This document shows positions 1-9,689 of a stretch of DNA of 11,711 nucleotides, one piece after another. Location: assembly GCA_000447185.1 (NCBI GenBank), contig KE647188.1:42418-54128 (forward strand). Direction: 5' to 3'. This DNA is from Vairimorpha apis BRL 01. Its lineage: Eukaryota > Microsporidia > Nosematidae. The position numbers were made by a program, and so were the translations under genes. Every line of letters starts with the position of its first letter. Within the stretch, counting starts at the first letter, position 1. The notes beneath the pieces were generated by a model. The model was not told where the DNA came from. It saw only the letters and a program-made list of their open reading frames with translations, and did not search any database.

Positions 1-25
1 GGTTATTTTTTATAATATAATTTGT

Positions 26-1350
26 TCACGCTAGTATCTGCCCTTGAAAAACATTTGTTTGCTGGTCTGCCTCTTCGGTTTCAGCTATCCTCTCTCCTCT
101 CCTGTACTCCATTGAAATGCTCTCAAGAGTCTTTTTGAGAGTTGTAGACTGAATGTATGCCTCAATTCGGTCAGTGATACCAAGTTCTTTTTATGTTTAG
201 AGTGATATTTACTCACTATACCGTCCCACGTTATCACATATGGTATGATCTTTGTCTTACATCCATGTATTAAACCCAATTCATTTGCAAGTTCATCATA
301 TTTCATAAATTTTTCTGACTCGACTTGTTGCAAATTGTCAAGTGAAGTGACTCCTATTTCCACGATAAGTAGTTCTTTCTTAATTTTGTCAATTAACAGT
401 ATGCCAGGTTTATTATATCTTATCTTGACGTCTGTTTTTATGGTTGTATCTACTCTTATTTCGACATACTTATTTGCGACTATTTGTTGCACAGAATGTC
501 CTCTCAGTTTTTTATTTCTTATTGCTATATTATGTTTATTACACAATAACAAATGAATGCATTTAACAATAGCATTGTGTCTGCGCATATAATCGTGACC
601 TAGCATCTTTTCGCATCTTGTGGCCATATGATCTACTGTTTTTCTAGCTTTATTACAATGAGGACACATGCCTCCTTCATTAAAGAAAATATTCCTATCT
701 TGTAAAAAGCATAATTTTGCTTCATGTATGGCTTGATTGTTTCCTTTGCTAAGCCATTTTGAGGATTCTTTTATTGATACACCATCATGTTGTACACTCT
801 TAAATAACTTTTTGTGTAAAGTTTTGTTCGATATCTCGTTATTTAAGATTTGTTTTTGAACTCCTAATAAATGATCAGCATTCACAGCTTCTAAAGAATA
901 TTTTGTTTTTAAGTATTTCTCTATAGTGGCAAAATATGTGCCTGCTTTATGTTGAACAGCTAAGATTGCTTCTCTTCTCTTCCAGATCATTTTTGTTGCT
1001 TCAAATTTCATCTTGAGGTTCAGTATCATCATTTCTGCTTTGTGTTCTACACAAGCTAGTCCTCTTCCAAGTTCCTGTCGGTTTAAATAGAGTCTTTCCT
1101 TACATGATGGTTGTAAGTGTATCCCATGATGGATAAGAATTTGTCTTATTTTGTGGTCCATTTTTGCAAATTCGTCTGGTTCAACATCAATTAATCCAAT
1201 ATAATAATTCAATAGGGATATTGCATGTTCATTAATACCTCTCATTAGGTTACTTCCATTAAGTGGAGTTTTACACAATTTTTTAACTCGGGCATATACT
1301 TTACTAGTTAGCAAATCCCAGTTAGTTGTAGATATTTGGTTGTTATTGTC
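26..1350 (-). mobile_element. 5'-truncated non-LTR retrotransposon, copy 1 (R4/Dong/R2-like, with C-terminal endonuclease)
   Basis: This is the 3' part of a LINE-type element, read on the minus strand. The reading frame opens after a TAA at 1351-1353 and enters directly in the reverse-transcriptase thumb. The fingers and palm, with the catalytic F/Y-A-D-D box, are absent, as expected for incomplete target-primed reverse transcription. The family frame, after a frameshift near 188-194, would stop at TGA 26-28, and an A-rich 3' tail seems to run to the window edge. No target-site duplication can be checked because the 3' junction is at the edge. The order thumb, CCHC finger, restriction-like endonuclease is typical of R2/R4/NeSL-type elements. 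Assignment to R4/Dong rests on motif resemblance only. The element is more G+C-rich than the DNA to its right, which supports it being an insertion. Confidence 0.8.
85..1314 (-). pseudogene. Retrotransposon polyprotein C-terminal remnant: RT thumb, CCHC finger, restriction-like endonuclease
   Basis: This 409-codon open stretch has no ATG at its left limit; position 1312-1314 is TTG and the frame continues 12 codons further up to a stop, so it is a fragment and not a complete gene. Residues about 5-95 resemble the thumb, with YLNRQELGRGL at 76-86. A CCHC finger follows: C217, C220, H229, C234 (C-x2-C-x8-H-x4-C), then a Y..RHN...CIH segment. Residues about 290-375 match the PD-(D/E)XK-like endonuclease of R2/R4 elements: KPG at 302-304, VEI with E319, EKFMKY with K335 and Y339, and a TWDG motif at 362-365. 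The usual PD is PG here (G304, codon 403-405), so nicking activity is probably lost. The last 30 or so residues are out of the family frame: another frame below position 186 reads IEAYIQS and LKKTLE, as in copy 3. With the RT core missing, the product cannot be autonomous. Confidence 0.82.
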
Positions 1351-3049
1351 TTACTTAATTTATTAAATATAATATTAATATAATATAAAAAATGAATAAA
1401 GTTTATATGTTTAATGTTTACAATTTTAATTATATTTTTGTAAATCGAGTATGTGTTTTTAAATTACTATATAGAAAACTTTAAATACAGTTTTTATTAT
1501 ATTTTTTTTGTGAAATATTAATATAAAATTATGAAACAATATAAATATATATGCTGGAAAAAAATATTAAAACAAACTTAAAAATATTTTTATAAATTAT
1601 AGTAGTTAACTTTAATAAATAGAATCTAATATATTTTATGTGTTACTTATCAGTAACGTAATAACTTTGTTATATTTTGTTAATTATACTTAAAGAACAA
1701 AATAAATTAATGATTTATTAGATCTTAAATTACATGTATTTTTTAATACTTTTACAACTTTTACATCATAACGTTAAATTACAAATTTTTTTAAATTTTT
1801 AAAATTTTCTGACCTTGATAAAATCTAAAATTTAAAATTATTATGAATTTATAAAAAAGAGGAAATGTTCTTGAAAAAAACATTTTACAACAGTGTTTCA
1901 TAAGTTTCTATTGTACAATAAGGATGCAATTATAGTAGATTTAATATTTATTTATAACTATATACTTTATGCATATATATTAGCATGATAATTGTGTTTC
2001 TTAGCATTCAAATACATTTTTTGTATAATTGATCAAATACATCAATTAAAAGTTATCATTTATCACAATTTTATAATATGATCGAAAATATTATATCATA
2101 AGCTAAACCTTTTTTTAAATCGTAAAAAATTTATATAATGTGATTTATAGAAGTAAATTTAAAATTAAATAAAATATTTTATATTATATACATATAATTA
2201 AATTTAAAATTATATAAACCAGATTGTTTGTGTTTTTTGTACAAATAATAAATTTATTTTTAGGTATTACTTATAAAAAAACATTATGTTTAGATAAACA
2301 TTATAATTTCAACAATTCTTATATATTTTTTGAATTTATCATTAAATTTTTTAAATTATCTATTAAATCAATTTGATGTAATTATATAATTAATTGTTTT
2401 TAAATTGAATTTATCAATATTTATAAATGACGATATAAAAATTTTATAAAAGCTTTAAACCACGTAAGAATTATGTAAAAATATGGAAAGAAACAGGTTG
2501 AAGCATTTATTGTAAAATTTTGTGAAATAGACAAACATAAGTTACCTAACTAAATTTTTTCTCTTAAAAAATGTAAAAACATATTATTTTTACATATAAA
2601 TATAATGACTATTAATTATAAATAGTATTTCGAATTTATATATTACTTTAACAAACTATTATAAAGTAATATAGTATTTAATTACTGGTATGTTAGAATA
2701 AATAGTTTTAAAATGCAATAATTTTTTTTATTATAATATCAATAGATTCTAATTTTTTCAAATTATATGTTTTATTACAATAATGTGAATTTACAATTAA
2801 AGTACACCATTATATCTTACATATATTCAAGATTATCTTAGTAAAATATACATTTTTGCATACATTAATATATTGCGGTTAAATAAATGGAATGTCAATT
2901 ACTAGAGCATGTAAGATTAATATGATATTAAAAAAATCTTTAGGTTTATATTAAAAGAGTAATAGTATCTCTAGACAGATTAATGAAATAGCTCAAAATT
3001 AAACTTATTTATATACAAATCGTTTTATGCAGATATAAATATACAATAC
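1351..3049. other. AT-rich intergenic DNA, no gene seen
   Basis: This stretch is almost entirely A and T, with stops in all frames and homopolymer runs. I see no RNA gene, no convincing coding frame and no long tandem repeat. One short direct repeat (AAATTTAAAATTA at about 2157-2170 and again about 2201-2213) is within chance for this composition. At about 2955-2990 the plus strand reads a short RVIVSLDRLMK frame that may be the upstream end of the relic at 3050-3700. The DNA would be upstream of copy 1 if that element were full length, but no RT core motif remains. Confidence 0.6.
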
Positions 3050-3700
3050 ATGGAAACACAAAAAACTGTTATTTCTTATGTTAATTTGATAAATTTGAAA
3101 GAAAGAAAAACCACATGGTGTTCTAGAACACAAAGATGGTTAAAAAGATTTGTCGGTAACGACTTTGAAACCAGTGATAGTAGACTTATCACAACCAAAA
3201 TTATTGATGTACTGCGAAGTATAAAAATTCTAAATAGTTCAGTAGCAGTATAGATAGCAAATAAGTATGATATATAAGAGTTACAAATCAAATATGTCCT
3301 ACATAAATTTAATAATCTAAAGATTAGTTTATATAAAAGATTGAAATGTAACCTAGTTAAATGGTCATCATGTATGGCAACTTCTACAGAATACTAATTT
3401 TGTATAAAAGTAAATGTTTTCTGTGTGACGAACCACTAGAAGATTTAGAACATGATGTTAGAATGCTGTCTCTTATATGAGACTACAAAATCCATATACT
3501 GAGAAGCTGAGAATTTATAAAGTTTTATAATAAGTAATCAAGATAAAATAAAATTTATTTCTGGTAAAAAAGAAGTATTGAAACACAATTTAGAAAAAAT
3601 TGATTAATTCTGTACATGTATAGAGTTTAAAGACAAAATAATGGTAAATAGAGATGCTTTAATTCGATGTAAGCTTAAAGACATCAATCATGACAATTAG
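3050..3700 (+). pseudogene. Decayed retroelement-like coding relic with C-x2-C-x8-H finger
   Basis: A plus-strand coding relic with in-frame stops and at least one frameshift. An open segment from ATG 3050 to TAG 3253 gives 67 residues containing TTWCSRTQRWLKRF, an arrangement that resembles the region after the RT palm in non-LTR elements. The same frame continues with three stops to about 3396. The frame then shifts, and 3415-3453 reads CFLCDEPLEDLEH, a C-x2-C-x8-H pattern with the same spacing as the finger of the 85-1314 relic. The expected fourth ligand four residues on is met only if one more base is shifted (TGT 3467-3469). Two further stretches up to TAG 3698-3700 are in the first frame. 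Identity as a second retroelement family is inferred from the finger and the layout. It could also be a decayed host zinc-finger gene. The antisense ORF over 3076-3291 is taken as a shadow. Confidence 0.45.
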
Positions 3701-3831
3701 ACTTAAATCAACAAAACGAATAAATAGTAATATTTACAAAAAAAGCTTATAAATGAAAAAACAGTTAATTTTTAATAACAGAAAAAAATTATTTTACTTA
3801 AGAGGTGTCAGTCAAGATAATATTGTTGTAT

Positions 3832-4019
3832 CACCTGATGATTGAGTTGTTGTTAATTAGTGAATTGATAATGTTCAAAACAATCACTTTAATTGAGAAA
3901 CAACTTTAAGTAGACAGGGATTTGTATCCTAAGGGAACATTATTTTTTTCTTCAAGTAAGACCTTAATGTTGCTGGCTTGTAAGCGGATAATTGATGTTT
4001 TGTTTTTACAGTGGAGATT
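3832..4019 (-). pseudogene. Possible decayed coding fragment, unknown
   Basis: This patch has more G+C than its surroundings. On the minus strand 37 codons are open from about 4019 to a TAA at 3906-3908, with a mixed, soluble-looking composition (for example IRLQASNIKVLLEEKNNVPL). The same frame goes on for about 24 more codons before the next stop. The plus strand is also partly open but gives a leucine-rich product that looks like the complement. I do not recognise a family. It may be a further retroelement piece or untranslated DNA. Confidence 0.2.
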
Positions 4020-4416
4020 TTAGTATTTTCTTGGTTTTTCTTCTGTTGCTGTTTTTTGTTTTTAATATAAATTTTTTAAATTTTTAGTAAAGTTTTTGGT
4101 AGACAGCGATTTTTTTATTTTTTAACAATAAACCTTTCAAATTTTCTATTTTTATTTTAATATATATATTAAAAATATTTTATACATAATCACATAAAGT
4201 AATTTTGATTTCTACATAAAATAAAAATTTTTAATAATTAATTTAATATAAACAAAAAATTAAAAATAAATTATAAATTATATGTCATATAATAAATTTT
4301 TGTTTTTTAAAAAATTTTCAAAATATTTTTTTAAACATATATTGACTCAACTATTTTTTTTCTTTTCTTTTGTTTATTTTTTTTACTATTTAAACAAAAT
4401 TTATATGTAAACAAAT
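4020..4416. promoter_or_regulatory. AT-rich upstream region of the membrane-protein gene pair
   Basis: No coding frame is seen here. The stretch is poly-A/T rich, with T-rich runs at about 4348-4384 just before the start of the next gene. A start-stop ATG-TAA at 4405-4410 lies 6 bases before the ATG at 4417. Neither a CCC/GGG motif of the kind reported upstream of many microsporidian genes nor a distinct TATA element can be singled out in such AT-rich sequence. Confidence 0.3.
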
Positions 4417-4785
4417 ATGGTCGCCGATATTAATATAAACAATATAAAAAAGAATGAATACAAACTTAGTGTAAAAAAACAAAAGCCTTTTGATTTTAAA
4501 AGTTCACTTGCATGCAAAGCGTGGGGTGAAAAGCTTATTAACATAATAAATACTTCAAATGTACCACACACCTTAATTTTGTTATTTGATTATAAAATTG
4601 TAAACACAATATCTTTAATTCATGTTATTAATTATGTTTGTATATTGTGTTCTACAATTTTTAAATCAAAAAATATAGCATTTTGGTCTAATACTATAAA
4701 CATAGTACTAAATGCAATTTTTTATATATGGATTGCTATTGTTTCTATAAAAATATTGAAATTTAACTCAGTAAATAAAAAATAA
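4417..4785 (+). CDS. Small putative membrane protein, unknown function
   Basis: A 122-residue ORF from ATG 4417 to TAA 4783-4785. The start is supported by an in-frame TAA at 4408-4410, so no earlier ATG in this frame is possible. Residues 1-55 are hydrophilic and lysine-rich, with ACKAWGEKLINII at 32-44. Two hydrophobic segments follow, at about 61-82 and 93-113, suggesting a two-pass membrane protein with a cytosolic N-terminal part and a short lysine-ended tail. Its G+C is clearly above the flanks and the residue mix is diverse, both of which favour a real gene. The next ORF starts two bases after the stop, in a different frame. The two may be separate genes, one bicistronic transcript, or one gene broken by a frameshift. 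No 17-50-base intron that joins the frames convincingly was found. I do not recognise a family. Confidence 0.6.
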   Translation: MVADININNIKKNEYKLSVKKQKPFDFKSSLACKAWGEKLINIINTSNVPHTLILLFDYKIVNTISLIHVINYVCILCSTIFKSKNIAFWSNTINIVLNAIFYIWIAIVSIKILKFNSVNKK

Positions 4786-4787
4786 AG

Positions 4788-5303
4788 ATGGCAGTGTACA
4801 TTTATTTGGCAGATTATTTATTTTTTATAATAACTATTTCATTAATTTATTTTACATTACGTAACTGGCAATGCATGATTATAATGCCTTTTATATTTAT
4901 ATGTCAGATAAATTACGTATGTAATAGTATATTAAATCAAGCTATATTAGTTAATACTAAAGAAAATATTTTTTTACTTAATTTACTTAATATGGTTGTT
5001 AGAACGTTACTTTCCGTAACATTAATTTATGGTTTTGATTTTTTAAGTTTTGTTTTAATGTTTATATTGTTTTTCTTAAGTATGTATAAAAAGTTTGACA
5101 GCAATAAGTCCACATACTATAATACAATATTTTTTTATGTAATTTTTATAAATGCATTTTTGATACCAATATTGGACGGTAAGTGGATGGCATTATCCTG
5201 TAAATGTTTAGTAGTATGTACGTATAATCTAATAAAATTTACTTATTCGGGTATTCCATTAAATGGAATAAAAGTATCTTCAGCATATTCTGATCGATTT
5301 TAA
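4788..5303 (+). CDS. Putative polytopic membrane protein, unknown function
   Basis: A 171-residue ORF from ATG 4788 (context AAGATGGCA, purine at -3) to TAA 5301-5303. It is strongly hydrophobic, with probable membrane spans at about 5-23, 28-46, 62-82, 83-99, 112-129 and perhaps 133-149. A KKFDSNKSTYYN loop lies at 101-112 and a polar tail at 152-171 ends in SSAYSDRF. The cysteine-rich stretch SCKCLVVC lies in the last hydrophobic segment. There is no signal peptide cleavage site I would trust, and no catalytic motif. The ORF follows the 4417-4785 ORF after two bases, in another frame, and both encode membrane proteins, so a joint role or a single broken gene is possible. An AATAAA at 5317-5322 could serve as a polyadenylation signal, but this is weak in AT-rich DNA. 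Probably a lineage-specific gene. Confidence 0.65.
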   Translation: MAVYIYLADYLFFIITISLIYFTLRNWQCMIIMPFIFICQINYVCNSILNQAILVNTKENIFLLNLLNMVVRTLLSVTLIYGFDFLSFVLMFILFFLSMYKKFDSNKSTYYNTIFFYVIFINAFLIPILDGKWMALSCKCLVVCTYNLIKFTYSGIPLNGIKVSSAYSDRF

Positions 5304-5989
5304 GATTCTTTAGTATAATAAATAATATCTGTAAATGTATTGTTTTCTTTTTGTAAAAAAAAACAAATTAATATAATTTTTTAAGTTTTTTTTCAAACAA
5401 GTTATACATCAAAAATCATTAAATCTGTTCATAGATTATTTTATTTACATAAATTATATAAAACAACATGATTATCAATAAATTAACAAAAATTTAAATA
5501 ATTTTACATTAACAATAATATCTTTTAAAAATATTTTAATTTGTTTAACAAACAAGCTTAATTTAATATTAAATTAAAAATTAAATATTTGTTTATATTT
5601 AAACATTTAATAAACTTAAATGTGTAATAGAAATTTAAAAAATATATTTAATAGTGCATGTGATTAATTATCAATGATAAATCAAATTTTGATAAAATTA
5701 AAATTGCATATTTAAATTATATTATTAAAAATTATATTATTTAAAAGAAAAAATTACTTTATATATTTTATGATATTGGAATTTAATTATTTATCATAAA
5801 ACATGTTTGTTTATTTCATTTTTATATTTTAAAAAAAACACTAATATTTTCATATTAGCAATAATATATAAAAATATACATAAAAGTAAATTTTTTTATT
5901 AAATTTTAAAAGTTTTTTTTATTTAATTAATTATCTAAATTATTAAACTAATGTAAATAAATTGTATACATTATTGTCTTTATATATTA
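5304..5989. other. AT-rich intergenic DNA, no gene seen
   Basis: Downstream flank of the membrane-protein pair. It holds homopolymer runs and stops in all frames. Apart from the AATAAA at 5317-5322 I see no element, RNA gene or repeat that stands out. Confidence 0.6.
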
Positions 5990-6033
5990 TTTTATTATTA
6001 TTTTATTATTATTTTATTATTATTTTATTATTA
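5990..6033. repeat. 11-bp tandem repeat (TTTTATTATTA), four perfect units
   Basis: Four exact, uninterrupted copies of TTTTATTATTA occupy these 44 bases, flanked by partial units on both sides. The lack of mutations in this otherwise degenerate AT-rich DNA suggests recent slippage expansion. Some Dong-type elements are known to target TAA repeats, and the complement of this unit is TAA-rich, but no insertion is seen at this spot. Confidence 0.9.
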
Positions 6034-6679
6034 TTTTTATAAGTGTTATATATAACTTACACAGTAAAAAAAATTAAATTTTTTTTGAGTGTGATTATTT
6101 ATATTAAATGTCTTGTATAAGTTATTAAGTACTTGTTTATTTTAACATCAAATCTTTAAAAAAACTTTTTTATTGGTCTAATTAATTTTGTAAGGATGGT
6201 AAAAGATGAAAATATAATATTTATTTTTTTAAAACTCTTTTTTTATAATAATACATACTTCAAAAAATTTAAATTTAAAAAACAAAATATTTTATTCGTT
6301 AAAGATGATAGTAAAAAAAAAGATTTTTTAACATTTTTAAAAAAGAAAACACTTATTAATATTTAAAGAGCCAAACAATTTATAACTAGTTTACTGAGTA
6401 AAAATGAATAATTTTTAATTAAAGTGTAAAACAATATTGTAAAACCAACATAATGTAATATTTTTAAATAAAAATATTTTTTTTACATGTTTAGTAAGTT
6501 AAAAATAATATATTCATTAATTTTTAAAATTTTAAATAAAAGAAACAATACAATTCTTTAATAAAATTTATAAAAAATGGATAAAAATTATATAGTAATA
6601 ATTTACAAAAAAGATATTTAGGGCTATTTATGTATATTTATATTTTTATGTATATTGAAAAAATAAAATTAATTTTAAT
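6034..6679. other. AT-rich intergenic DNA, no gene seen
   Basis: No coding frame longer than expected, no RNA gene and no clear repeat were found. A short plus-strand frame from ATG 6196 (about 55 codons to the TAA at 6364-6366) is K/F/N-rich, as expected from A/T runs, and is not called. Confidence 0.45.
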
Positions 6680-7020
6680 ATCTATCAGTTTGTTTTATAG
6701 AATTAAAACCAATTTTCTTTAGATTCCTAATCATAAATCTAATTTTAATAAAAAATCTATTTAATTTACTTTATATGATTTATTAAATTGATTTGTTAAA
6801 TTCTTATTTGATTTTAGTGGCAATTTTATTATAAAGTATATAAAAATTTCAATCATAATTTACCTCATAACTTTTACATTTAGTTTTTTTAAACTTCGCT
6901 CCTAAATGATATATTTTATTTATAAAGAGTTACCATCTATCAATTTCTTCACATTTATTTTCAATCTTTTACTCTCAATGTTTTTTTACAAAAACTTTTG
7001 TTTTTGATCTAAATTTTCTT
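6680..7020 (-). pseudogene. Possible decayed gene remnant, unknown
   Basis: On the minus strand this stretch reads as several moderately long frames broken by stops and a frame change. One segment reads ESKRLKINVKKLIDGNSL (about 6925-6980). After a shift another reads HLGAKFKKTKCKSYEVNYD (about 6860-6915), then NFYILYNKIATKIK. The last runs to about 6681 with RFMIRNLKKIGFNSIKQTDR. Each stretch is longer than usual for DNA of this composition, but lysine-rich frames arise easily here. No family is recognised. Confidence 0.2.
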
Positions 7021-8340
7021 TATAATAATAGATTCTATTTAAACTTATAAATTATTAGGTTTTAAGTAATAAATGTATTTATATGGTATAAAGTAAACAC
7101 ATTATTTATTATAATGCACAAATTATTATTTTTATACAACAATTAAAAATTATAAGATTAAGTTTTTTTTAAACAATGCAATTAGTTTAAAGTATTTGAA
7201 ATCAAATAGAATAAAGTTAATCAAAATATATTAGTTAATAAAACATAAATATATTCTGTTGAAAATCACATATAAAATAAATAAAATAATAATTAGTTTA
7301 AAGTATTAATACAAAAAAATTAAATTTAGTTAATAAACAAAATAAATAAGTTTATAAACAAAAATTAGTTTTAAATATCTAAAATAAAAAATATGATAAT
7401 TCTTAATTTTATTTAAAACTTTAAATTTATAATACCCCATTTGTTTTTATAATTAAAAGTTCTGTTTATACACTGTAAACAAAAATCTTTTAATTTTAGG
7501 TAAATAAATTTATATATTAAGTATAATTTAATTTATTATAGGTTCTCTCATTTTTAGTTTTTTTAATCTTTCAGACTTAGTTAAATTTTTAATCTTGATT
7601 ACCTTTTCATATTTTATTACTATTTTTTTGACTTAATTAACATTTTGTTATTTAAGACAAATAACATTCTACAAACTTGAAGAAATCAGACCAATTTATA
7701 AAAAATCTGATAAGGATTGTTAGTGTAGAAAATAATATAGTTTTTAACAATTTTAGTGTTTTTGTAAACAATTAATAAATCAAATACAATGTTTTTTCGA
7801 CTTACATTTTAATGATATATTTATATGTTGATTAGTGTTTATAATATTATTACGATCGGCATCATACTTATTTGATTTATATTCGATATCAATAGATACA
7901 TTTAAAATATGATTCTTTTTATATATTAATATATAATATCTAGTATTATACATTTATTTGTTTTAATACATCTATATTTAAAACCTCTTAAATGTATAAT
8001 ATTTAGGTTATTTTTTATTTATGATGAAATTTTTTATTTAAACGATAAATTCTTGCCATTATGTTAATTTAAAAAATTATTTATTTGTATTGATGAAACA
8101 AAATAATACACAAATGTTTTCCCATACTCTTAATTTTTCATAAATATTTTATTTATGTTAAATTATTTCATTTTGAAATATTATATAAATTTATTTGTTT
8201 ATAAAATATTTTTATTTATATAATAATATTTTATATACAAAAATATTATTATATATCGTTTTTTTGATTATATTTATATATAATAAGTTAATAAGGTATA
8301 TTGATTATTTTTCATTATTTGATTTTCTTATTAATACTTA
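7021..8340. other. AT-rich intergenic DNA with a few short open stretches
   Basis: Mostly A/T runs. A 30-codon plus-strand frame ends at TAG about 7724 (contains ITFYKLEEIRPIYKKSDKDC) but has no ATG context and no partner frame. The short GC patch around 7850-7862 (ACGATCGGCAT) has no coding or RNA structure that I can see. A diverged duplication inside this stretch is listed separately. Confidence 0.5.
7181..7345 (+). repeat. Diverged direct duplication, period about 111 bp
   Basis: ATTAGTTTAAAGTATT occurs at 7181-7196 and again at 7292-7307. In both copies TTAGTTAATAAA follows about 30-55 bases later, then AT-rich sequence with similar words. This suggests an old tandem duplication with indels, though low complexity makes the limits uncertain. 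Confidence 0.4.
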
Positions 8341-9030
8341 GAGCTTGGGTAATCATAAGAGTTTCACAATTTCCATGTACTTAAGATTAATCACAGACAT
8401 ATGTTTCTTCCACTACATAGATGTTTCACTAAGAGACACACACGATACTAGCTGCTCATGTTTTTCTCTATCTCTTCTTAACTTTTTTCTTTCTGGTAAT
8501 AGCCTCGTCTTTGGTCTAATGAAATGAACTCTAAGATCTTCTATGTAACTTTAAGTGGATGTATGCTTTTATGAACGGTTTGTTTTATATCTCACTAATG
8601 TACTTCTTATGGAATTTAGTTACCACACCATCCCATGTCATTGCATATGGAACTATATTTGTTTGAGCTTTATGGATTGCTCCAAGCTCATTTGTAAGGA
8701 GTTAGTACTTTCTTAGTTTTTATTTCTCGACGATTGAATATTAATTTATGTTGGCTATTCCAAATGTAATTATAAGTTTTTATTTCCTTTTATTGTCGAA
8801 AACAAAAATATCAAGCTTATTATAACTAACCAAAATATCGTATATATTCTGGTATCTACTCGTATATCTGCTAAATCGTTTTATATGATTTCTTAAACAG
8901 AGTGGCTTCGAATTTTTTGGTCTTTTTAAATCCGTATTTTTTGCACAATAAGAGACGTATACATCTTACTAATTCATTATATATCTCATGCAGTCATGAC
9001 CTAACATTTGATCGCATTTAGGATAATACA
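8341..9030 (-). pseudogene. Decayed retrotransposon 3' end, copy 2 (finger end and endonuclease)
   Basis: Minus-strand relic homologous to the element at the left edge. From the upstream side it reads CDQMLGHDCMR (about 9017-8985; compare CEKMLGHDYMR in copy 1), then CAKN...RPKNSKPL in a shifted frame. Next comes YNKLDIFVFDNKRK with a stop (about 8825-8785; compare YNKPGILLIDKIKK), then TNELGAIHKAQTNIVPY. It ends with AMTWDGVVTKFHKKYISEI (about 8650-8595), a stop, and PFIKAYIH. Several stops and frame changes show it is dead. It keeps the aspartate (codon at 8810-8812) that copy 1 has lost, but the VEI motif reads as ITF. It is more diverged from copy 1 than copy 3 is, so it probably belongs to another subfamily or an older insertion. 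The plus-strand ORF at 8345-8527 is a shadow. Confidence 0.75.
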
Positions 9031-9689
9031 TATATAAATGTATAATCACATATTAAAATATTTTTTCAATAATATGATTTTCTGTTTTAATATTTTTATT
9101 TAATACTTATTTAATATTTTTATATACTTTATAATCACATAAAAGTTTAAAGGTTTTATATTTAACTATCATTTTAATTAAAAAGAGTTTTAGTTTATAT
9201 ATTTAAAAATAAAACTATGTATAAGTATAAATTTAGATTTCAAATATTAAATATTTAATTTATACATACCAATAAAATTTAAATATTATGCTTTTATAAT
9301 TTTAATTATTTACTAAAAAAATATTGATATTAATTAAATTTTAGTCTTTGATATTTACAAAATGATACATTAGATTTTTTTACAACGAATAATTTAGTAC
9401 TTATATAAATATTATTTAGTTTAAATTAACTTTATTTAATTTTTTTATCTATAAAAATACTACATTTATATTTATATATAACAAATATTTACATCTTGAT
9501 ATTTTTATTAAAATTTAACAATTTCTATTTTACTAAAGAATATTAACAAATTTTAAAATATTTTATTTAGTTTTTTTAGATAGTATGAGTTTTATTCAAC
9601 ATTGTTTAAATTTATAAATATTTAGAGTTTTTTATTTAAGGTTTAATTTTATTATTATATTATATTGTCGGTTCAATATCAAACGAGTT
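9031..9689. other. AT-rich DNA between retroelement copies 2 and 3
   Basis: No coding frame or RNA gene is visible. Near its right end (about 9647-9666) the sequence is TTATTATATTATATTG, i.e. TAA/TA-rich on the minus strand, directly beside the 3' end of copy 3. Such TAA-type tracts are known at insertion sites of Dong elements, but the match is weak in this composition. Confidence 0.5.

Noticed and set aside
1..25. Similarity of the left edge (TTTTTATAATATAATTT) to 11358-11374
   Set aside because: The shared word is only A and T and about 17 bases long, so it is likely by chance in this window; no other evidence for a terminal repeat.
245..556. 103-codon plus-strand ORF
   Set aside because: It is antisense to the endonuclease region of copy 1, which has clear family motifs; the hydrophobic product is a complement artefact.
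3076..3291. 71-codon minus-strand ORF
   Set aside because: It overlaps the plus-strand relic, which continues with finger-like motifs downstream; no motif supports the antisense frame.
3955..4011. Intron-like GTAAG ... TTTTTACAG pair
   Set aside because: The signals look good, but no coding frame flanks them on either side, and the words occur easily in T-rich DNA.
4771..4812. Short intron joining the two membrane-protein ORFs (GTAAAT to AAAG, GCAG or GGCAG)
   Set aside because: Only the 17-base version keeps the frame, which is too short; the 24- and 42-base versions break it.
6196..6366. K/F/N-rich plus-strand frame of about 55 codons
   Set aside because: The composition is that of A/T homopolymers; no motif, no G+C rise.
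8345..8527. 60-codon plus-strand ORF
   Set aside because: It is antisense to the 3' end of retroelement copy 2.
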